From positions 1 to 5,574 of the forward strand of contig JAKAMA010000184.1 of NCBI GenBank assembly GCA_021813085.1: a stretch of DNA of 5,574 bases, given 5' to 3'. The notes beneath the pieces are model-generated. The model did not search any database. It was not told the origin of the DNA and saw only the letters and a list, made by a program, of their open reading frames with translations. The translations under genes and the position numbers were made by a program. This DNA is from Chloroflexota bacterium. GTDB taxonomy: Bacteria; Chloroflexota; Dehalococcoidia; DSTF01; JACRBR01. Positions within the stretch are counted from its first letter, which is position 1. Each line of letters opens with the position of its first letter. Positions 1 to 5,003 of the stretch are shown one piece after another.

Positions 1-420
<420 letters not shown>

Positions 421-426
421 ACGGGT

Positions 427-432
427 AGTCTA
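427..432 (-). promoter_or_regulatory. Candidate -10 box for coaX (TAGACT), leaderless spacing
   Basis: Read on the minus strand, TAGACT matches four of six bases of TATAAT, including the key T, A and final T. Exactly six bases separate it from the coaX ATG, so transcription would be expected to start at or next to the A of the start codon. No clear -35 box is visible at the right distance. The box lies inside a small inverted repeat, GGGTA-3 nt-TACCC (423-435), which could also be an operator. This is an inference from base pattern and spacing only. Confidence 0.35.
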
Positions 433-532
433 CCCCCCGCCCTCAGCCGGTCACAGGTAGCGCTTGCCCTGATCCTCGGCGAGGCGCTGGCCGCGGCGTC
501 CGGCGCCCCCATCCGCTCCCGGGCGCCGATGC

Positions 533-538
533 TATACT
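533..538 (+). promoter_or_regulatory. fabH: Candidate -10 box for fabH (TATACT)
   Basis: TATACT matches five of six bases of TATAAT and stands out in this GC-rich stretch. Transcription would start near 545, leaving a leader of about 20 nt before the ATG at 565. No convincing -35 hexamer is seen at 510-516. This box also argues against the upstream in-frame ATG at 529, which would lie before the predicted transcript start. Confidence 0.45.
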
Positions 539-564
539 CGGACTGCCCGCCGGAAGCGGGCTGG

Positions 565-1620
565 ATGGAGTCCCGCTTGATCCACTCCCGCATCGCCGGA
601 CTGGGGCGCTACGTCCCCGAACGGGTCCTGACCAACGCCGACATCGAGCGGATGGTCGCCACGTCGGACCAGTGGATCGTCGACCGTACGGGCATCCGCG
701 AGCGGCACGTCGCCGCGCCGCAGGAGACGACGAGTACGCTCGCACTGCGGGCGGCGCGCATCGCGCTCAATCGGGCGCGGCTGGAGCCGGAAGACCTCGA
801 CCTGGTGATCGCGTCCACGACGACGCCGGATGCGCTGTTCCCGTCCGTGGCCTCGCTCGTGCAGGACGGCCTGGGTGCGCGACGCGCCGGCGCCTTCGAC
901 GTCAACGCCGCCTGCATGGGCTTCCTGTCGGCCCTCGCGACGGCGACGCAGTTCATTGCCGCCGGCAGCGCCCGTCGCGTGCTGGTGATCGGCGCCGAAG
1001 TGCTGTCGCGCATCGTGAACTGGGACGACCGCGGCACGTGCGTGCTCTTCGGCGACGGCGCCGGCGCGCTCGTGCTGGAGGCTGCGGCGTTCGGCGGGCC
1101 ACTGGGCTTCGTGCTGCACAGCGACGGCGCCAGGGCGAAGCAGTTGTACGCCGAGGGCCCCTGCGGCCCCCGCGACGCCGACGGCAACGGCCCGCTCGAG
1201 TGCTACATCCACATGGACGGCCCCGCCATCTTCAAGTTCGCCGTCCACGCGATGACCGAAGCGGTCCGCGAGACGCTGGCCAGCGCCCGCCTGGGACCGG
1301 GGGACATCGACCTGCTGGTGCCGCACCAGGCGAACCTGCGGATCATCCAGGGCGTCGCGAAGGCGCTCGGCCTGCCGCCGGAGCGCGCGATGGTGAACGT
1401 CCAGAAGTACGGCAACACGTCGTCCGCATCGATCCCGATGGCGCTGTGCGAAGCGGCCGAGGAAGGGCGCCTGCACGAGGGCGCGCGCGTCGCCCTCTGC
1501 GGGTTCGGCGGCGGCCTCGCGTGGGGGTCGATGCTCATCGAGTGGAGCACGACAGGCGTCGCGCCGGAGGCCGGCGGCACGCGCGGCGCGCTTGCGCCGG
1601 CGCACACCGGCGGCCAGTAG
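565..1620 (+). CDS. fabH: 3-oxoacyl-ACP synthase III (KAS III)
   Basis: FabH condenses an acyl-CoA primer with malonyl-ACP to start type II fatty acid synthesis in the cytoplasm. The 351-residue product has the thiolase-fold catalytic triad of the family: C117 in AACMGF, H254 in PHQAN and N284 in KYGNTSS. The N terminus (SRIAGLGRYVPERVLTN, residues 8-24), the TSDQWIVDRTGIRERH block (33-48) and the C-terminal GFGGGLAWG signature are typical. The frame is open back to 64, but upstream it is antisense to coaX and the homology begins only at about residue 5, so I chose the ATG at 565. GGAAGCGGG just before it is a weak ribosome site. TTG at 577 is a possible later start. The length is about 25 residues above the common 310-330, mostly a Gly/Ala-rich tail after LIEW. 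It is not in a visible fab cluster; acyl-primer preference (acetyl or branched) cannot be read from sequence. Confidence 0.97.
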   Translation: MESRLIHSRIAGLGRYVPERVLTNADIERMVATSDQWIVDRTGIRERHVAAPQETTSTLALRAARIALNRARLEPEDLDLVIASTTTPDALFPSVASLVQDGLGARRAGAFDVNAACMGFLSALATATQFIAAGSARRVLVIGAEVLSRIVNWDDRGTCVLFGDGAGALVLEAAAFGGPLGFVLHSDGARAKQLYAEGPCGPRDADGNGPLECYIHMDGPAIFKFAVHAMTEAVRETLASARLGPGDIDLLVPHQANLRIIQGVAKALGLPPERAMVNVQKYGNTSSASIPMALCEAAEEGRLHEGARVALCGFGGGLAWGSMLIEWSTTGVAPEAGGTRGALAPAHTGGQ

Positions 1621-1653
1621 CAGCACGGACGCCGATGCCGGTGTGCCGGCGTT
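1596..1653. terminator. Possible terminator structure between convergent genes
   Basis: A perfect 10-bp inverted repeat (GCACACCGGC at 1602-1611, GCCGGTGTGC at 1637-1646) spans the fabH stop codon. Each arm can instead form its own hairpin: GCCGG/CCGGC at 1596-1611 with a 6-nt loop, and GCCGG/CCGGC at 1637-1650 with a TGTG loop, extendable by an A-U pair and two wobble pairs. No T-tract follows on either strand, so this is not a standard intrinsic terminator. Its position between a plus-strand and a minus-strand gene end fits a bidirectional stop or transcript-end stabiliser. Confidence 0.35.
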
Positions 1654-1665
1654 GAGCCTGCGCCG

Positions 1666-2112
1666 TCACAGGTCGTACGAAAGGCGGACGCGCGCGCCAC
1701 GCGCCGCCGCCCACGATGCCATCCGCCCGAGGTCGGCGAGCCGCGCGCGCAGATCGGGCGTGCCGGCGGTCAGCTCGCGGATCCGTTCGTCGGCGGAACC
1801 CAGGACCTCGTCGATGCGCCGCAGCGTCTCCGCGAGCGGGCCGGCGTCCTGCCAGACGCGCTCCAGCTCGCGCGCGTCGGCGGCGTCCTCGACGTCGCGG
1901 TCGGCGAACGTGGTCAGCGGCCCGAGGTCGATCTTGTGCTCGCCGCGCAGCAGCAGCGCCAGGAGCGAGAGGTCGTGCTGGGCGCCGTAGCGCGTCGCGA
2001 ACGCCAGCGAGAGGAAGTACACCAGCACGTCCGTCGGTCCGCCGAACGCGAGCGGGCAGGGCACGCGGGCGTCGGTCTCGAAATGCAGCGTCGGCACGCC
2101 GCATCGTAGCAC
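1666..2112 (-). CDS. Uncharacterised protein, about 143-148 residues
   Basis: I do not recognise the family. The product has no signal peptide, Cys cluster or nucleotide-binding motif. The first 60 residues are mixed hydrophobic (HFETDARVPCPLAFGG, then VLVYFLSLAFATRYG and LSLLALLLRGEHKIDLG) and look like a folded alpha/beta or helical core rather than a clean membrane span. Residues from about 70 to 138 are charged and helical (EDAADARELERVWQDAG, ETLRRIDEVLGSADERIREL) with a possible coiled coil. Codon use, with G/C at third positions, supports a real gene. The longest form starts at GTG 2112. GTG at 2097 is attractive because a TACGAT box lies five bases upstream, giving a leaderless start and a product beginning VPTLHF. 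It follows the membrane-protein gene by 34 nt on the same strand and may be co-transcribed. The gene end converges with fabH. Confidence 0.72.
   Translation of the reverse strand: MLRCGVPTLHFETDARVPCPLAFGGPTDVLVYFLSLAFATRYGAQHDLSLLALLLRGEHKIDLGPLTTFADRDVEDAADARELERVWQDAGPLAETLRRIDEVLGSADERIRELTAGTPDLRARLADLGRMASWAAARGARVRLSYDL
2103..2108 (-). promoter_or_regulatory. Candidate extended -10 (TGCTACGAT) deciding the start at 2097
   Basis: On the minus strand TACGAT matches TATAAT at four positions and is preceded by TG at the extended -10 position. It lies within the longest reading frame and five bases before an in-frame GTG at 2097, so a transcript from it would begin at that GTG. No good -35 is seen. 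The spacing resembles that of the coaX box, which raises confidence slightly. Confidence 0.33.
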
Positions 2113-2113
2113 C

Positions 2114-2126
2114 GCCGGCGACCGGC
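2114..2126 (-). terminator. Short GC hairpin after the membrane-protein gene
   Basis: GCCGG-CGA-CCGGC is a perfect 5-bp stem with a 3-nt loop, about 20 nt downstream of the stop of the gene ending at 2147. There is no T-tract. It could weaken read-through into the next gene or simply reflect GC-rich composition. Confidence 0.2.
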
Positions 2127-2146
2127 AGACCGGGTGAGGGCGGCGA

Positions 2147-3076
2147 TCACGCGTGGCGCGCGACCAGCGCCGGGCTGAGCAGGAAGGCCAGCAGGATCAC
2201 CGCGCGGCCGCCGAGCGTCATCAGGCCGCCGCTGGGGTCGATCAGCAGCGTCGCCGCCAGCACCAGCAGCAGCGCGCCGCCGACGAGCGTCGCGCACTTG
2301 AGGGCGCGGCTCGTGGCGCGCAGGAAGACGAACGCCGCGGCCGCGGCGCAGAGACAGATTGCCGCGAGCACGGGCGCCATGCCGGACAGCGAGCCGTCGG
2401 CGGCGAGCAGGCCGCCGCCGCGGTGCACTTCGATGATCCAGACGAAGACGATGGGCAGCGGCGAGAGGAGCATCGAGGCGTCGAGCCAGTCGCGCCGCGC
2501 GGCGACGAGGACGCTGACCGCCACGACGAGCAGCCCGATCGGGAAGTACAGCCCGGCGCCGGCGATGCCCGCGAGCGCGTACGGCGTCGCGGCGCCGTGC
2601 ACGGCGTTCCACAGCTCCGCTCTGAGGACAGCGAACGCGAGGTAACCGGCAAAGACGGGCATCAGCAGCGCGACGCCGGCCCAGGGGTAGAACCACGCCG
2701 GCCGGCCCAGCCAGAGCCCGTAGAGGGTGAACCCGATGATGAGCGCGCTCCCCGCACCCGCGACGGCCGGGACCTGCCATACCTGAAGGCCAAGCAGGGC
2801 CGCGAGCAGCGCGAACGGTGCGGCGCCCAGCAGTGCCTCCCGCCACGACGTCGTGAGCTGGGCCTGGCGCATCAGGTGGGCGAGCGTGCGCGGCCGCCCG
2901 AAGCCCTGGACCGCGCGCCGGCGCGCCAGCGGCTCGGGCACACCGCGGGCGACGAGGGAGGCGACGCGGTCTTCCATGTGCGCCTCGATCTCGCGCAGGA
3001 AGTCGGACTCCAGCGCGTCGCCGAGGCGCAGGTGCGGCTTCAGCCGGCGGACGTACCGTGCTGTCTCGGAAGGCAT
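2147..3076 (-). CDS. Membrane protein with N-terminal HAAS/permease-prefix-like domain
   Basis: The 309-residue product has a soluble N terminus of about 75 residues (LESDFLREIEAHMEDRV at 22-38, then ARGVPEPLARRRAVQGFG at 43-60). This pattern, an acidic helix followed by a 'G-x-x-x-x-A-x-x-x-A-x-x-x-FG' helix, is typical of HAAS or permease-prefix domains found beside PadR regulators. The rest is strongly hydrophobic, with seven or eight likely membrane helices beginning near residue 80 (LLGAAPFALLAALLGLQVW) and ending at about 305. No ATPase, permease FtsX or peptidase motif is seen, so its activity is unknown; a sensor or envelope-stress role is inferred from the pairing only. ATG 3076 is chosen because GAGGA lies four bases upstream; the frame extends to 3133 but overlaps padR. 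The gene starts 16 nt after padR ends and is probably co-transcribed with it. Confidence 0.88.
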   Translation of the reverse strand: MPSETARYVRRLKPHLRLGDALESDFLREIEAHMEDRVASLVARGVPEPLARRRAVQGFGRPRTLAHLMRQAQLTTSWREALLGAAPFALLAALLGLQVWQVPAVAGAGSALIIGFTLYGLWLGRPAWFYPWAGVALLMPVFAGYLAFAVLRAELWNAVHGAATPYALAGIAGAGLYFPIGLLVVAVSVLVAARRDWLDASMLLSPLPIVFVWIIEVHRGGGLLAADGSLSGMAPVLAAICLCAAAAAFVFLRATSRALKCATLVGGALLLVLAATLLIDPSGGLMTLGGRAVILLAFLLSPALVARHA

Positions 3077-3092
3077 CGCATCCTCGCGCGGC

Positions 3093-3434
3093 CTAGTCTC
3101 CGTGGGTGGTGACCAGGTCCATGGCCGCGGCAAACCCGCTCCACATCGAGCGGCACTCCGCCAGACGGCGCTCGCCCTTTCTGGTGAGCGTGTAGAACTT
3201 GCGCTCCTGCCCCGTCGGCAGCTTTGACCAGCGGCCGCGCACCAGATCCTCGCGCGCGAGGCGGTACAGGGCAGGGTAGAGCGTACCCTCGCTCACGTGG
3301 AAGAAACCGGCCGACGTGCGTTCGAGCTGCTCCATGAGCTGGTGGCCGTACATCGGCTCGCGTTCGAGCAGGGAGAGGATCATCACATCCGTGTTCCCCT
3401 TGAGGAGCTGCGTCAGGTAGTTGCCGCGCATCAT
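3093..3434 (-). CDS. PadR-family transcriptional regulator
   Basis: This 113-residue protein is the short, one-domain type of PadR regulator: a winged helix-turn-helix with a C-terminal dimer helix. Characteristic blocks are DVMILSLLEREPMYGHQL (16-33), EGTLYPALYRLAREDLV (49-65, the recognition helix region) and the wing RKFYTLTRKG (78-87). Members usually repress nearby transport, stress or membrane genes and release DNA on binding a small hydrophobic ligand or another signal. The frame is open to 3647, but homology begins at MMRGNYLTQLLKGN, so the start is ATG 3434 or the adjacent ATG 3431; ribosome-binding signal is weak (CCGGG). It is the first gene of a minus-strand unit with the HAAS-like membrane protein, the usual pairing, and is divergent from ispH. 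Autoregulation through the shared upstream region is likely but unproven. Confidence 0.95.
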   Translation of the reverse strand: MMRGNYLTQLLKGNTDVMILSLLEREPMYGHQLMEQLERTSAGFFHVSEGTLYPALYRLAREDLVRGRWSKLPTGQERKFYTLTRKGERRLAECRSMWSGFAAAMDLVTTHGD

Positions 3435-3470
3435 CCCGGTTGCTCGAATCGCATGCTCGCCGCCTGTGCC

Positions 3471-3500
3471 AGTCTGGGCGATCGGCGGGCCGGTGGTCAA
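3471..3500 (-). promoter_or_regulatory. Candidate padR promoter (TTGACC - 18 nt - CAGACT)
   Basis: Minus-strand TTGACC (3500-3495) matches five of six -35 bases. CAGACT (3476-3471) matches three of six -10 bases at 18-nt spacing. Transcription would start near 3464, giving a leader of about 30 nt. The -35 is good and the -10 is poor. Confidence 0.4.
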
Positions 3501-3506
3501 GGGGGA

Positions 3507-3535
3507 TTGACAGGCGCCGCCCCTGACACCATCAT
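3507..3535 (+). promoter_or_regulatory. ispH: Candidate ispH operon promoter (TTGACA - 17 nt - CATCAT)
   Basis: TTGACA at 3507-3512 is a perfect -35 box. CATCAT at 3530-3535 matches four of six -10 bases at the ideal 17-nt spacing. Transcription would start near 3542, leaving a leader of about 80 nt before ispH. The -35 is back to back with that of the divergent padR promoter, the two forming the inverted repeat GTCAA-6 nt-TTGAC (3496-3511). Confidence 0.6.
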
Positions 3536-3540
3536 GATGG
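3529..3540. promoter_or_regulatory. Perfect 12-bp palindrome, candidate operator (CCATCATGATGG)
   Basis: CCATCATGATGG is its own reverse complement. Flanks extend the symmetry imperfectly (GACACC on the left against GGGTATC on the right). It overlaps the proposed -10 box of ispH and sits between divergent padR and ispH, a position typical of an operator. Dimeric PadR proteins bind palindromes of this size, though the best-known sites have an ATGT...ACAT form, which this does not. Binding by this PadR is inferred. Confidence 0.45.
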
Positions 3541-3547
3541 GTATCGC

Positions 3548-3553
3548 AAGGAG
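3548..3553 (+). promoter_or_regulatory. Strong ribosome binding site upstream of ispH (AAGGAG)
   Basis: AAGGAG is the best Shine-Dalgarno match in this intergenic region, but it lies 69 nt before the ispH ATG. It is 7 nt before GTG 3561 and only 2 nt before ATG 3556, so GTG 3561 is the better-placed start. This is the basis for the leader ORF reported next. Confidence 0.5.
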
Positions 3554-3560
3554 CTATGCA

Positions 3561-3620
3561 GTGCAAGGTACGGAGCGGCCCGCCGCCCGGGCGGTGTCGC
3601 CCGTGGTGCGGGAGGGGTAG
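3561..3620 (+). CDS. Possible 19-residue leader peptide upstream of ispH
   Basis: GTG 3561 opens a 19-codon frame (VQGTERPAARAVSPVVREG) that ends with TAG at 3618-3620, two bases before the ispH ATG. It follows AAGGAG at ideal spacing, and its last codons (GAG GGG TAG) contain the ispH ribosome site. Such an arrangement could couple translation of ispH to that of the leader. The peptide is not of a known type and shows no run of regulatory codons. ATG 3556 in another frame would give a long overlapping reading frame through ispH, which I consider a composition artefact. Chance is a real alternative. Confidence 0.3.
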   Translation: MQGTERPAARAVSPVVREG

Positions 3621-3622
3621 CG

Positions 3623-4510
3623 ATGGCGATCGAGATTCGCACGGCATCCGCGCTCGGCTTCTGCTTCGGCGTGCGGCGCGCGATCGAGATGGTGGAGGGC
3701 GCCGCGGACGCGAAGGGCCCGATCGACAGTCTGGGGTCGATCGTCCACAACCCCGTCGTCGCCGAGCGCCTCCAGTCGCACGGGGTCGATATCGTCTCCG
3801 GGTTCGACGGCGTCTCGTCGTCGGCGGTCGCGATCACGGCGCACGGTGCCGGGCCGGAGGTGTACCGGCGGGCGGCGAGCGCGCGCCTCGACCTGGTGGA
3901 CACAACCTGCCCGATCGTGGCGCGGGCGCAGCGTGCGGCGCGGCGTCTGGTGAACAGCGGCTTCAAGGTGATCATCTACGGCGATGAGCACCACCCGGAG
4001 GTGCGCGGCGTCCTCGCCTGGACACGCGGCCGTGGCGTCGTGCTTGCCGATGCCGCGGACCCGGTCGAGATCCCGCGCCGCAAGGTCGCGCTCCTCTCGC
4101 AGACGACGAAGAGCCAGCACGCCTTCACGGAATTCGTCTCGCGCTTCCTCGCGCTGCACATCGACCGCATCAACGAGGTGCGCGTGATCAACACGACGTG
4201 CCCGGAGACGGAGGACCGCTACGCCGCGGCGCGCGAGCTGGCGCGCGAGGTGGACCTGATGATCGTCATCGGCGGCCGCAACAGCGCGAACACCGGCAAG
4301 CTCGCCGGCACCTGCCGCGCGGCGGGCGTCGAGACGCGCCAGGTCGAGCGCGAGGACGAGGTACAGCCCGCGTGGCTCGAAGGCAGGAGGGTCGTCGGCG
4401 TCACCGCGGGCGCCTCGACCCCGGACGATTCGGTGGCCGCGGTCATCCGGCGCATCCGGCAGCTCGACCCGGCGGCGCGGCGCAGGGAGGAGACATCGCG
4501 TGCAGGCTAA
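3623..4510 (+). CDS. ispH: 4-hydroxy-3-methylbut-2-enyl diphosphate reductase
   Basis: IspH (LytB) reduces HMBPP to isopentenyl and dimethylallyl diphosphate, the last step of the MEP isoprenoid pathway, using a cytoplasmic [4Fe-4S] cluster. The 295-residue product is close to the usual 300-320. Cluster cysteines are C14 (GFCFGV), C96 (TTCP) and C193 (NTTCPET). Substrate-binding histidines are H42 (VHNP), H74 (AHGA) and H124 (EHHPEV), with the catalytic glutamate E126. The GGRNSANT block and TAGASTPD supply the Ser/Asn residues that hold the diphosphate. GGAGGGG at 3611-3617, five bases before ATG 3623, supports this start, which puts C14 where the family has it. It heads an operon: the next gene starts inside its last 11 bases. 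The presence of ispH implies the MEP rather than the mevalonate route. Confidence 0.98.
   Translation: MAIEIRTASALGFCFGVRRAIEMVEGAADAKGPIDSLGSIVHNPVVAERLQSHGVDIVSGFDGVSSSAVAITAHGAGPEVYRRAASARLDLVDTTCPIVARAQRAARRLVNSGFKVIIYGDEHHPEVRGVLAWTRGRGVVLADAADPVEIPRRKVALLSQTTKSQHAFTEFVSRFLALHIDRINEVRVINTTCPETEDRYAAARELAREVDLMIVIGGRNSANTGKLAGTCRAAGVETRQVEREDEVQPAWLEGRRVVGVTAGASTPDDSVAAVIRRIRQLDPAARRREETSRAG
4484..4492 (+). promoter_or_regulatory. yjbQ: Ribosome binding site deciding the yjbQ GTG start
   Basis: AGGGAGGAG lies inside the 3' end of ispH and seven bases before GTG 4500. No comparable site precedes the later in-frame ATG at 4527. This supports a GTG start overlapping ispH by 11 nt. Confidence 0.75.
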
Positions 4511-5003
4511 ACCGGCCACTCTTTCGATGAACGGAAATGGAGCACACGCCGCGGGCGTCGGTCACGCCTGCGAGCGCCTTTCCTACCGCTCGTCGCGCGC
4601 ACCCGAGTTCATCGACATCACCGACGACGTGCGCGAGGTGCTGGAACGCTCGGGCGTGCGTCACGGGTTCGTGGTCGTCTTCTCGCGGCACACGACCGCC
4701 GCGATCCGCATCAATGAGGCGGAGCCGCTGCTGCTCGCCGACATGGAGTGCATGCTGGCACGCATCGCGCCGCCGGGCGTCTACTACCGCCACAACGACC
4801 TCTCCGTCCGCACGGTGAACCTCACGGAAGACGAAGACCTGAACGGCCACGCGCACTGCCAGCACCTGCTGATGGGTGCGAGCGAGGCCGTGCCGTGCGC
4901 CGACGGCGAGCTGCTGCTCGGCGTATGGCAGCGCATCTTCCTCGTCGAGCTGGACTGCCCGCGCGAGCGGGAGGTGATCGTGCAGGTCGTGGGGTCGGCA
5001 TGA
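4500..5003 (+). CDS. yjbQ: YjbQ / UPF0047 family protein (secondary thiamine-phosphate synthase-like)
   Basis: The 167-residue product belongs to the YjbQ family, small trimeric beta proteins of uncertain physiological role. The Escherichia coli member has weak thiamine-phosphate synthase activity in vivo, which gives rise to the usual database name. Family motifs are HTTAAIRINEAEPLLLADM (64-82), NGHAHCQHLLMGAS (115-128) and LGVWQRIFLVELDCPRERE (140-158). H64, H117, H119 and E73 lie in these conserved blocks and could line the putative active site. The first 25 residues are an extra, low-complexity N terminus compared with the usual 130-140-residue members; ATG 4527 would trim nine of them but lacks a ribosome site. 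It overlaps ispH by 11 nt and shc by 4 nt (ATGA), so the three genes are probably translationally coupled. Context hints at a link with isoprenoid or hopanoid metabolism; this is inference. Confidence 0.94.
   Translation: MQAKPATLSMNGNGAHAAGVGHACERLSYRSSRAPEFIDITDDVREVLERSGVRHGFVVVFSRHTTAAIRINEAEPLLLADMECMLARIAPPGVYYRHNDLSVRTVNLTEDEDLNGHAHCQHLLMGASEAVPCADGELLLGVWQRIFLVELDCPREREVIVQVVGSA

Larger units (their letters stand above)
421..564. other. Divergent coaX/fabH intergenic region
   Basis: This 144-nt gap separates the two divergent starts. It holds the two candidate -10 boxes described separately and a weak inverted repeat (AGCGC at 459-463 with GCGCT at 484-488). All frames stay open for stretches because of base composition, and I see no convincing gene in it. 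Confidence 0.6.

Noticed and set aside
451..531. Minus-strand tail ending ...LAEDQGKRYL before a stop, resembling the C terminus of a lost gene upstream of coaX
   Set aside because: The last ten residues look protein-like, but the open stretch is only about 26 codons with no start codon and no recognisable family; chance is as likely.
532..1626. Long minus-strand open frame opposite fabH
   Set aside because: Its product is Arg/Ala/His-rich with no domain pattern, as expected for the antisense of a GC-rich gene; the plus strand encodes a complete FabH.
2153..3112. Plus-strand open frame opposite the membrane-protein gene
   Set aside because: It is very rich in Arg, Gln, Glu and Ala, the mirror of hydrophobic codons on the other strand, and has no recognisable domain or ribosome site.
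3508..3528. Direct repeat TGACA (3508-3512 and 3524-3528)
   Set aside because: Only two 5-nt copies, one being part of the -35 box; too short to be meaningful.
3556..3987. Plus-strand frame from ATG 3556 running through ispH in another frame
   Set aside because: AAGGAG is only 2 nt from this ATG, the product is low-complexity Arg/Gly-rich, and most of it is out-of-frame ispH.
3554..4519. Minus-strand open frame opposite ispH
   Set aside because: It has antisense-type composition, and ispH on the plus strand has every catalytic residue.
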